From NCBI GenBank assembly GCA_039030395.1, contig JBCCEF010000028.1:1-50947 (forward strand): a DNA stretch of 50,947 bases, read 5' to 3'. The translations under genes and the position numbers were made by a program. Below the pieces are notes generated by a model that did not search any database, was not told where the DNA came from, and worked only from the letters and a program-made list of their open reading frames with translations. The stretch is from Acidobacteriota bacterium. Its GTDB lineage: Bacteria > Acidobacteriota > Thermoanaerobaculia > Multivoradales > JBCCEF01. Positions 1 to 6,962 of the stretch are shown in pieces (positions within the stretch are counted from its first letter, which is position 1; each line of letters opens with the position of its first letter).

Positions 1-195
1 TGACCCCACCAGGCCCTCGTAGCCGCGCGAAAGGGTCTCCTGGATGCGCCCAGGCGTCAGGTAGTCCGGGAAATCCCCGGGGCCGGGCAACGCCGCCAGG
101 CCGCTTTGCCACAGGAACTGGAAGTAGCGGGCCGGCTCCAGAACCGTCGGCCCCGGAAGGGGATTTGGGAGGTCGGGGTGGGTGGGGCGGTACAT
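1..195 (-). CDS. N-terminal part of an unrecognised protein, cut by the window edge
   Basis: The first 65 codons of a gene that runs off the left edge. It starts at ATG (193-195 on the minus strand) with GAGGAG about seven bases upstream. The visible protein begins MYRPTHPDLPNPLPGPTVLE and is rich in proline near its start; there is no signal peptide or membrane segment. The frame stays open to the edge. No family is recognised from this fragment. It is divergent from the XRE regulator gene and shares an AT-rich 212-base spacer with it, so the two may be controlled from the same region. Confidence 0.6.
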   Translation of the reverse strand, partial: MYRPTHPDLPNPLPGPTVLEPARYFQFLWQSGLAALPGPGDFPDYLTPGRIQETLSRGYEGLVGS

Positions 196-360
196 GGGGT
201 GTCTCCTCTCTATCGCTTTGCTAGACTGCATCCACTGTTATTCATCAGTTCTTAGATGCACTCTAACTATTAATATCATATTTCTGATATTTAAATCAAA
301 CAAGCTTGATATGTCAAGTCTCGAAACCAAATATTCAATGAATCTAGCGTGTTTTTCGTA

Positions 361-376
361 TCGTCATTCTTGACGA
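361..376. promoter_or_regulatory. Candidate XRE operator (16-bp dyad)
   Basis: TCGTCA-TTCT-TGACGA is a perfect 6-bp inverted repeat with a 4-base spacer, 31 bases upstream of the regulator's ATG. It lies in a strikingly AT-rich spacer (about 200-400) inside otherwise GC-rich DNA. A second, weaker dyad (CTTGA-TATG-TCAAG) lies at 305-318. XRE regulators often bind such dyads in their own promoter, so autoregulation is inferred. Binding is not shown by sequence alone. Confidence 0.4.
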
Positions 377-407
377 ATTACGCTTGGTGCCTATAAGGTA
401 CTCAGCC

Positions 408-860
408 ATGGACACCGGAATCAGTGCTTTAGGCAAGGGACTGCGACGACTGCGGGGAGAGCGGCGGCAGAAGGATTTGGCACGCGACTCCGGTGTGCCC
501 CAAGGACGCTTCAGCGAGTACGAGCGCGGGGCCTACACGCCGAGCTTGAAGGTGCTGGACCGCATTTTGCGAGCGATGGGAGCGACTTTTCTCGACTTGG
601 CCGTGGCGATGGAGGTGGAATCGGTTCTTCCGGAAACCCGCGACCGCCTGGTGGAACAGTTCGATCTCTTGGTGCCGGAGGATTCTCCCGAGGAAGGACC
701 CCAGTGGACGGGCCGTCATCTGGAAAGCCTGATGGAAGATCGCCTCGACGAGATCCGCCGCTCCCTGGCGATGAGCCTGCGGGAAACGGCGCGAGATTTG
801 GAGTTTGATCGCGATCCCCGAGAGGCTCGGGGCGGCCGGGTGAGGAAGCGTAGATCATGA
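408..860 (+). CDS. XRE-family helix-turn-helix regulator
   Basis: A 150-residue DNA-binding protein. Residues 8-62 form a Cro/C1-type helix-turn-helix (KGLRRLRGERRQKDLARDSG, then VPQGRFSEYERGAYTPSLK). The remainder is a charged, probably alpha-helical tail ending in a basic patch (GGRVRKRRS). The ATG at 408 is preferred to the in-frame TTG at 384 because AAGG lies nine bases upstream of it and the domain starts right after. Its last codons overlap the TPR gene by four bases (ATGA), so the two are translated together. XRE-TPR pairs commonly act as a regulator with a helper or sensor; the target is unknown, and self-control through the dyad at 361-376 is plausible. Confidence 0.85.
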   Translation: MDTGISALGKGLRRLRGERRQKDLARDSGVPQGRFSEYERGAYTPSLKVLDRILRAMGATFLDLAVAMEVESVLPETRDRLVEQFDLLVPEDSPEEGPQWTGRHLESLMEDRLDEIRRSLAMSLRETARDLEFDRDPREARGGRVRKRRS

Positions 861-1906
861 GCCGCGCCATTGACGAATTGGTCGCTTTGGAGCCTCGGCA
901 GCGATTGCGGGCGGCGCTGGAGGATTTTCCTGCGACTTCGGAGACCATCCGCAATTGTTTGACGCTAGCGATCGACGCTCGCTGCTCGGATACAGCCGAG
1001 GCAGTCCATTGGGCCAGCCTGGCCGTCTCCCTGGCTCGGAGGCTCAAGGACGCCGAGAGGTTCGACTTGCTTCCTTTGACTCTGGCCATTTTGGGCAACT
1101 CCAAGCGATGCACTGGAGCCTTCCGGGAGGCGGAAAGGTGCTTTCAGCAGGCGTGGGACAGCGCCGCACGATCGAGGAACGCGGTTCATGCCGAACTAGC
1201 CTCACTCGAAGCCTCACTTCGGACAGACTTAAGGCACTTCGGGCGGGCCGAAAGGCTCCTTCGGCAGGCGCTTTCGTTTCATCAGCAACAAGGAGACCGG
1301 CACGAGGCGGGCAAGATCCTAATCCAGTTAGGCAACCTCGAAGCTACCGATGGCAACTATGAGGCTGCGCTCCAACATCTTTACTCAGGGCTCGAATTGA
1401 TCGATTCCAAGGTGGACGTGCGGCTTACTTTCATTGGAATGCATCTCGTGGCTCTGTGGAGTATTGATACAGGCGCATTGGATCGGGCGAGGTGGCTCCT
1501 GGACGGCCTAAAGGAAGGCTACCCAATCTACGGTGGCACTCTCGGCGAGACGGCCTACTATTGGGCACTCGGGCGCGTTGAACTCGCCGAGGATCGGCTG
1601 AACGAGGCCGCTTCTTTACTCGAACGAATTCGTCAGGACCTTGCCGAGAAAGGCACGACAATCGACTATGGCTTGCTATTGCTCGACCTCGTCGAGACTT
1701 ACTGCAAACTTGGAAGAACTGACCTAGCCAGGGAGAGCGCGAAAAAGGCCCTCTCCCTGACTTCAAAGCTAGGGCTTTGCAGGGAAGCAGCCGCATCAGC
1801 CCTAACACTTGCGGGTCTCGAGCAACAAGACCTAAGGGTAGATTTCGCCACGGCAATCGCCGCCCTTCGTGCCGACCTTAGGCAGCTTCCTGGAACCAAC
1901 GTTTAG
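857..1906 (+). CDS. Tetratricopeptide-repeat protein coupled to the XRE regulator
   Basis: A 349-residue, all-helical, soluble protein with no signal peptide. At least five TPR-like units are visible, for example around residues 90-125 (GAFREAERCFQQAWDSA), 130-165 (FGRAERLLRQALSFHQQ) and 170-200 (GNYEAALQHLYSGLELI), with more near 240-320. The start overlaps the XRE stop as ATGA. TPRs bind proteins or peptides, and the coupling suggests that this protein modulates or reports on the regulator. The layout recalls RRNPP-type sensors split in two, but no peptide partner is evident. Several stretches use A/T-ending codons more than the later genes in the window do. Confidence 0.8.
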   Translation: MSRAIDELVALEPRQRLRAALEDFPATSETIRNCLTLAIDARCSDTAEAVHWASLAVSLARRLKDAERFDLLPLTLAILGNSKRCTGAFREAERCFQQAWDSAARSRNAVHAELASLEASLRTDLRHFGRAERLLRQALSFHQQQGDRHEAGKILIQLGNLEATDGNYEAALQHLYSGLELIDSKVDVRLTFIGMHLVALWSIDTGALDRARWLLDGLKEGYPIYGGTLGETAYYWALGRVELAEDRLNEAASLLERIRQDLAEKGTTIDYGLLLLDLVETYCKLGRTDLARESAKKALSLTSKLGLCREAAASALTLAGLEQQDLRVDFATAIAALRADLRQLPGTNV

Positions 1907-2212
1907 GCAGGAGCCGCCACCGAAGCCGCTCCTAGCCGTTTGGGTCGAGCGCTGGACCAGCCTCCGAGTGATCGTCCTTCGACCCCTCGTCCAGGCCCAA
2001 AAGTCCCAAAATCCAATCCCACATAGCTCACGCCTCCTGACCGGAGTCCCGGCAGGGCCTCCATGGCCCTCCAGGCCACAGTCCGTCGCATCATGACATT
2101 GCCTACACAGCTCAGCGAGCTATTCGCCTTCGTCCAAATAACCTGACGACTCCAGGCGGGCGCCCGGGCTGCTCTGAGCGAACCTTTCTCAGGCGAAGGA
2201 TCAACGCGCCCT
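1907..2212. other. Convergent spacer without a supported gene
   Basis: This spacer separates two converging genes. Short open frames exist on both strands (for example 1903-2094 minus), but none has a ribosome-binding site or a recognisable protein. No clear terminator hairpin with a T-run was found. Confidence 0.5.
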
Positions 2213-3292
2213 CTACCCCCTCCCCAGCGCCTCTTCCACCTCCGCCAGATCGATCAGCAGTGCCCCTTCCGGCCCATCCGGCGCGGCGGAAGGATCCAGC
2301 TCGTAGCGCCGGATGACGCGTCGGAAGACTTCCTTCAGGGCGCGGGCGCCGAGGCGGGGACGCTCGGCGGCGACGGTGGCGATGCGGCGCACGGCGGCGG
2401 GCGACAGAGCGAGGTCGACGCCGCGGTTCTCGAAGTAGGCGCGGCTTTGCTGGTAGCCGGAGTCCGGCGCTTCCAGGAAAATGGTCACCAGTTGTTCGAG
2501 CGCCAGGTCTTCGAGCAGCACCACCGCGTCGAAGCGGCTCAAGAACTGCGGGGTCATGCCGTAGTCGAAGAGATCTTCGTTGCGCAGCCAATCGCGCAGC
2601 GAAAACCTGGTTTCCTCTTTGACCGTTTGTCCTTCGACCCGGGTGGTGGAGCGCAGGGCGCCGCGGTCGGCGCCAATGGTGACGCGGTCGTACACCGCAT
2701 CGTAGAGCCCCTCGAAGGCACCGGCGCAGACGAACAGGATGGACGACGAATCGATGCGCTCGGTGCCGCCGCCGGCCCACGCCGGCAGGTCGAAGGGCAC
2801 CGCCTCGTTCTCGATCAGGGTGAGGAGCGCCTCCTGGGCGCGGATACCGGCGACGTTCGGGCGATCCCCCACCCGCGAGCGAATCTTGTCCACTTCGTCC
2901 ACGAACACCATGCCGTGACGCACTCGATCGAGCAGCGCTTCGCGGCCCGCGTCGCGCCCGATCACCTCGCCGGCCCGGACGAGCAGGCGGGAGAGGATCA
3001 CCTCGCCGGGCCGCCCGCGTTCGGCCTCTTGGGACAGGACGTTGGCGTGGATGCGCACCAGGTTGGAGCGCGAGGCGAGATCCGGCCGGCCGGCCAGGTA
3101 GGCCTCGACGGCCCGCATCAGGGTGGTCTTGCCGGTACCGGAAGAACCGATCATCAGGATGTTGCCGGTGGCGAGGCCGGCCAGGTGTTTGGCGAGGGCC
3201 AGGGACAGCTCACGAACCGCCTCCGGCTGGCCGATCACCCGCTGCTCCAGGGACTGGACGATTTCGAGGGGGGTGGGCAGTTCGCGGCTCAT
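2213..3292 (-). CDS. ClpX/HslU-like AAA+ ATPase without zinc domain
   Basis: A 359-residue AAA+ protein. It opens with a ClpX-like lead-in (TPLEIVQSLEQRVIGQPEAV), then Walker A GSSGTGKTT (about 49-57), Walker B MVFVDEVDKI (about 130-139), an FVCAGAFEGL sensor-1 region, and a C-terminal small domain with a LGARALKEVFRR sensor-2-type arginine. These match the ClpX/HslU unfoldase core. ClpX is usually longer and starts with a C4 zinc domain, which is absent here. No clpP or hslV lies nearby, so it may serve a different partner or act as a stand-alone remodelling ATPase. The start MSRELPTP was chosen because it sits just before the conserved region; its ribosome-binding site is poor. Confidence 0.75.
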   Translation of the reverse strand: MSRELPTPLEIVQSLEQRVIGQPEAVRELSLALAKHLAGLATGNILMIGSSGTGKTTLMRAVEAYLAGRPDLASRSNLVRIHANVLSQEAERGRPGEVILSRLLVRAGEVIGRDAGREALLDRVRHGMVFVDEVDKIRSRVGDRPNVAGIRAQEALLTLIENEAVPFDLPAWAGGGTERIDSSSILFVCAGAFEGLYDAVYDRVTIGADRGALRSTTRVEGQTVKEETRFSLRDWLRNEDLFDYGMTPQFLSRFDAVVLLEDLALEQLVTIFLEAPDSGYQQSRAYFENRGVDLALSPAAVRRIATVAAERPRLGARALKEVFRRVIRRYELDPSAAPDGPEGALLIDLAEVEEALGRG

Positions 3293-3367
3293 GGGGCGAT
3301 TGTACCGGCCCCGGCGTTCGAGAGACCTTGGCAAAGGGAGCGGAGTTGGCTAGATTGTGAAGTCGTG

Positions 3368-4390
3368 ATGACTTTGCCCACCAACGCCTGCCGCATTCGC
3401 ATCGCCCTGGTTCTGGTCGTCGCCTCCGGTTGGACGCTGGCCGGCGCCGGCGCCGCGCCGCAACCGGCTTCCTCCGCCGCCTCCAACCTGGCACAGGTCC
3501 AGGAATTGGTCGACGGGAACCGCCCCAATGAAGCCCTGGAGCTGGTGGACTCGATCCTGGCGCAGGATCCGAAGAACGCCGAGGCGCTGCTGCTGCGCAG
3601 CACCGCCCGATTGATGGTCGGCGAGCGCGAAGAGGGCCGCCAGGACCTCGAGCGGGCACTCGCGCTCGATCCCCAGCAGCGTCGAGGTTGGCTCAACCGT
3701 GCCGCCCTGGATATCGCCGAAGAGCGCTACGAGGCGGCCCTCGAGAGTTTTCAACGAGCGGAAGCGATCGACCCCAAGGCGCCGGACAATGACTTGAACA
3801 TCGGCGCCGTGGAGCTGCTCCTCGGCAAGCTGAAGCCCGCTTCAGAGCGCTTCGGACACCATTTGGCGGCCAACCCGCGCTCCGCCGATGCGCAGTACCT
3901 GGTCGCCACCAACTACGCCCTCGCCGGCTACGCCGCCCTGGCCCTCCAGCACCTACGCCAGGCGATCGATCTCGACGAAGTGGCCCGTCTGCGAGCCCGA
4001 ACCGAGCCTAATTTCCAGTCGCTGGTGGCGGACCGCCGCTATCAAGAACTGCTGAATGTGGACCGCTACCGGGTACCGGCGGAGTATTACAACGACTCGA
4101 CGACCTTCGAGACGCCTTACGATGCGGCCGATCCGGTGCTCCTTTCCGCGGTGATCGACAGCCTCCAGCTGGCCGGGCGGCCCTTCGACCCGCGGGTCGA
4201 GGTGACGGACCGCTGGGCGCTCATCCGCGGCGACCTGCGGATCAAGGTCTACACCTTCGGCGGCAAAGGACTGGTGCAGGTCAGCGCACCGCCGGATCGC
4301 TTCACCCCCACGGAGTGGCGCCAGCGCACCGAGGAACTGTTTCGCGGCATCGAGAAGCGAATCCTCGACTTGACGATGCGCCTGCCCTAG
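3368..4390 (+). CDS. Secreted TPR protein
   Basis: A 340-residue protein with a Sec signal peptide (hydrophobic IRIALVLVVASGWTLAGAGA, cut near residue 30). It then has about five TPR units, for example NRPNEALELVDSILAQDPKN, EREEGRQDLERALALDPQQ, ERYEAALESFQRAEAIDPKA and YAALALQHLRQAIDLD, ending near residue 215. The last 110 residues are a non-repeat domain of unknown type. The ATG at 3368 begins directly at the signal peptide; the frame is open further upstream, but that part is only the complement of the ATPase gene. It probably works as a periplasmic scaffold. It is divergent from the ClpX-like gene, with 75 bases between the starts. Confidence 0.8.
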   Translation: MTLPTNACRIRIALVLVVASGWTLAGAGAAPQPASSAASNLAQVQELVDGNRPNEALELVDSILAQDPKNAEALLLRSTARLMVGEREEGRQDLERALALDPQQRRGWLNRAALDIAEERYEAALESFQRAEAIDPKAPDNDLNIGAVELLLGKLKPASERFGHHLAANPRSADAQYLVATNYALAGYAALALQHLRQAIDLDEVARLRARTEPNFQSLVADRRYQELLNVDRYRVPAEYYNDSTTFETPYDAADPVLLSAVIDSLQLAGRPFDPRVEVTDRWALIRGDLRIKVYTFGGKGLVQVSAPPDRFTPTEWRQRTEELFRGIEKRILDLTMRLP

Positions 4391-4499
4391 AACTTTCGGC
4401 CAACCCATTCGCACGGCTCGGATCCGTTGAGTCGGTGGGATTGACAGGTCCTCGCATCGAGCGTACACTTATCGCGTACACAAAGCGACTGCCGTCGAG

Positions 4500-4754
4500 A
4501 TGAGCCCCGCGAAGCCACAGAGCATCAACGTCAAAGAAGCCCGCCAGGGCTTTCGCGCCCTGGTGAACCGTGCCCAGGCCGGTGAGGAGATCGTCCTGCT
4601 GCGCCACGGCACGCCGGTGGCGAAGCTGGTGCCGCCGGACCCGTCGGCCGAACGCTTGCCCTCTCTCGCTGACTTTCGGTCTTCCTTGCGCATCGCCGGG
4701 CGCCCCTTGAGGGAACAGATCGTCGAGGCACGGGGCGGGAGTCACTACCCTTGA
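4500..4754 (+). CDS. Phd/YefM-type antitoxin
   Basis: An 84-residue protein with the Phd/YefM fold signature: INVKEARQGFRALVNRAQAG, then EEIVLLRHGTPVAKLVP. The N-terminal half binds DNA and represses the operon; the C-terminal tail normally wraps the toxin. It lies 64 bases upstream of a PIN-domain gene on the same strand, a standard toxin-antitoxin arrangement. The ATG at 4500 is used; the region just upstream (about 4455-4490) is less GC-rich and probably carries the promoter. Function is inferred from family and context. Confidence 0.85.
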   Translation: MSPAKPQSINVKEARQGFRALVNRAQAGEEIVLLRHGTPVAKLVPPDPSAERLPSLADFRSSLRIAGRPLREQIVEARGGSHYP

Positions 4755-4818
4755 ACCGCCCTCGACCGCGCCGCCCGCGACGGTGCTTTCCCGCCTTGGC
4801 GATCCACCGAGGTGCGGC

Positions 4819-5292
4819 ATGAAGCTCTACCTCGACAGCAGCGTGCTCGCCGCCTACTACACGCCGGAGGCCCACAGCGAACCCGCCGAGAGTATGCTGC
4901 GGGCCGCCCCGGCACCGGCGGTGAGCGACCTCTCGGAGCTGGAGCTGTTCAGCGCCCTGTCCGCCAAGGTCGAACGGGCGGAACTCGCCCTCGACGATGC
5001 GCGGCGCATCCAGGCGGTGTTTCTCGGCCACCTGGAGGACGGCCTGTTCACCCGCGTGGCGGTTGGGCGATCGCACTACCGACTGGCCCGGGAGTGGGCC
5101 GGCCGTGGTTTCGGAGCCCCCACGCCGTCGGGCAGCCTGCACCTCGCCATCGCCTCGCTGGAGGGCCGCACTCTCGCCTCCGCCGACCCCTCGCTGCTCG
5201 CCGCCGCCGGTGACCTGGGGGTGGCGACGGTCCCCCTGGCGACGGCGGACGACGAGGCGCCACAAACGGTTCACGAAGGAACTTCTCCATGA
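4819..5292 (+). CDS. VapC-type PIN-domain toxin (possibly impaired)
   Basis: A 157-residue PIN-domain protein, expected to be a Mg-dependent ribonuclease held in check by the Phd-like protein upstream. Visible features: MKLYLDSSVLAAYY with the first acidic residue (D6), a second acidic residue in SDLSELELFSAL, and a late Asp in TLASADPSLL. The usual third motif (x-D-A-L-H-L-A) reads SGSLHLAIA, so the conserved Asp is Gly, which may weaken catalysis. The ATG at 4819 has GAGG about six bases upstream and starts exactly at the domain. The stop region holds the AGGA ribosome-binding site of the following SDR gene, so the two are probably co-transcribed. Confidence 0.8.
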   Translation: MKLYLDSSVLAAYYTPEAHSEPAESMLRAAPAPAVSDLSELELFSALSAKVERAELALDDARRIQAVFLGHLEDGLFTRVAVGRSHYRLAREWAGRGFGAPTPSGSLHLAIASLEGRTLASADPSLLAAAGDLGVATVPLATADDEAPQTVHEGTSP

Positions 5293-5302
5293 GGATCAGA
5301 CG

Positions 5303-6094
5303 ATGAAGATTTCCCGCGGAATGGCCTGCCTGGTGACCGGCGCCTCCTCCGGAATCGGCCGCGCCATCGCTCTCGCATTGGCCGACCGCGGCTGCCGGGT
5401 GGCTCTGTTGGCCCGCTCCGTCGAGCCGCTGGAAGAGCTGGCCGAGGAGCTTGCGGCGGCGGGTGGCGAAGGGCTGGCGATCGCCACTGACGTGCGGTCG
5501 GAGGAGCAGATGGCGGCCGCCGTCGAGCGCACCGTCGAGGCCTTCGGGGCATTGCAGATCGTGATCGCCAACGCCGGCCTCGGACGCTACGCCCCGGTGG
5601 CGGAGCAGCCGCCCGAACATGTGGACACCACTATCGGCATCAACTACGTGGGAATGACCCGCACCGTCCGCCATGCCCTGCCGCACCTGTTGGCCGCGGC
5701 GCCGGCCCACGTCGTCGGCGTGACCTCGTCCGCCGCCTTGATCCCCCACCGGATGGCCTCGGCCTACTGCGCCTCGAAGGCGGCGTCGAACGCCTACTTG
5801 GCGACTCTGCGGCTGGAAGTACTAGAGCGCGGCGTGGGGGTGAGCTGGATCTGCCCGGGTCTGGTCGAAACCCCGTTCATCGAGAAAGCCGATCTCGATC
5901 CGGACGAAGATCTTCCCCGCCTTGCCCGGCTGACGGTGCGCCGGCTGTCCGCCGATGAGGTCGCCCGGGCGACCCTGCGGGCGATCGCGGGCAACAAGAG
6001 CGAAGTGGTCCTGCCGCCGATGATGCGTTTCTACGCCTGGACCCGGCGCGTCGCTCCACGCCTCGGTGACTGGATCAGCCGCGTCACCGGTTGA
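5303..6094 (+). CDS. Short-chain dehydrogenase/reductase
   Basis: A 263-residue classical SDR. The cofactor site is LVTGASSGIGRAIA (about residues 10-23), with NAG in VIANAGLGRYAPV. The catalytic residues are a Ser in GVTSSAALIPHR and Y-x-x-x-K in AYCASKAAS, followed by CPGLVETPF. An Arg after the second strand (LLARSVEPLEE) suggests NADP(H). There is no signal peptide. The C-terminus has an amphipathic or weakly hydrophobic end (MMRFYAWTRRVAPRLGDWI) that could touch the membrane. The substrate cannot be read from the sequence. It lies 10 bases after the PIN toxin gene. Confidence 0.85.
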   Translation: MKISRGMACLVTGASSGIGRAIALALADRGCRVALLARSVEPLEELAEELAAAGGEGLAIATDVRSEEQMAAAVERTVEAFGALQIVIANAGLGRYAPVAEQPPEHVDTTIGINYVGMTRTVRHALPHLLAAAPAHVVGVTSSAALIPHRMASAYCASKAASNAYLATLRLEVLERGVGVSWICPGLVETPFIEKADLDPDEDLPRLARLTVRRLSADEVARATLRAIAGNKSEVVLPPMMRFYAWTRRVAPRLGDWISRVTG

Positions 6095-6121
6095 GCGTGC
6101 ACCTACTCGAACCTTGGGAGA

Positions 6122-6895
6122 TCAGTCCAGGGTGACGCTCACGGGAGCATGATCGGAGGCCGTCAGGCCTTCCACCTTCTTGCGCCAGGGCCGCTCGATG
6201 GCGGCTTCCACCACTCGATCGGCGGCGGATCGGGTCGCCAGAATGTGGTCGATCCGCATGCCCTGATTGAAGCGGAACGCGCCGCCACGGTAATCCCAAA
6301 AGGAGAAGGTACCCGCCTCGACCCGCGGCTCGACAACGTCCTCCAGTCCGAAGTCGAGCAGTCGTGCCCAGCGCGCATGCTCTTTCGGGTGGTAGCTCGG
6401 CACGCCCGCCAAAGCCTCTTCGGACCACACATCCCGCGCCGCCGGAGCGACGTTGAGGTCACCCACCACCAGTAGGTCCTGAGACGGATCGCAGTGCTCT
6501 CCGAGCCAACGGACCAGTCCGTCAAAGAACGCTAGTTTGTAGGGAAACTGCGGCGAGTCAACGTTTTGCCCCTGGGGGCAATAGAGGTTGACCAGGCGAA
6601 GGCCGCCGACCGTTGCGGCGATCATCCGCGACTGACCGTCGTCCACCTCCGGCAGACCCTTTGCGACATTTTCCAGCGGCGATTTCGAAGCGATCAGCAC
6701 GCCGTTCCAGCTCTTCTGGCCGTGGATTGCGAGGTGCGGGTAGCCGCGCTCCTCGAACAAGTCCCGAGGGATCTTGTCCTCCTCCATTTTCAGTTCTTGG
6801 ATGCACAACACATCCGGCGATTCGGCGTCCAGATAGTGGCCGACGTAGTCCTGACGGGCGTTCAAGGAGTTGACATTCCAGGTCACGATTCGCAT
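6122..6895 (-). CDS. xthA: Exodeoxyribonuclease III / AP endonuclease
   Basis: A 257-residue endonuclease/exonuclease/phosphatase-family enzyme of the XthA type, which cuts DNA at abasic sites and trims 3' blocks in base-excision repair. It begins MRIVTWNVNSLNARQD and contains the metal-binding Glu in VLCIQELKMEED, the catalytic region NLYCPQGQNVD, VVGDLNVAPAARD with the Asp-Asn pair, and the final His in TASDHAPVSV. The length fits the family. It converges on the SDR gene with 27 bases between the stops, and its start nearly abuts the divergent VWFA gene, so both promoters must lie in a very short region. Confidence 0.93.
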   Translation of the reverse strand: MRIVTWNVNSLNARQDYVGHYLDAESPDVLCIQELKMEEDKIPRDLFEERGYPHLAIHGQKSWNGVLIASKSPLENVAKGLPEVDDGQSRMIAATVGGLRLVNLYCPQGQNVDSPQFPYKLAFFDGLVRWLGEHCDPSQDLLVVGDLNVAPAARDVWSEEALAGVPSYHPKEHARWARLLDFGLEDVVEPRVEAGTFSFWDYRGGAFRFNQGMRIDHILATRSAADRVVEAAIERPWRKKVEGLTASDHAPVSVTLD

Positions 6896-6962
6896 GGCGC
6901 AGGCGATCCTACCGGATCGACGCCCGATCTCTCTGGCACCCGCCTTGCTCCGTTTGGAAGAT

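Noticed and set aside
182-373. Open frame in the AT-rich spacer before the XRE gene
   Set aside because: Low-complexity translation, no ribosome-binding site, and it overlaps the start of the divergent cut gene and the regulatory dyads.
1903-2094. Small frames on both strands after the XRE-TPR pair, considered as a signalling peptide
   Set aside because: No ribosome-binding site, no conserved peptide features recognised, and the frame is typical of random GC-rich sequence.
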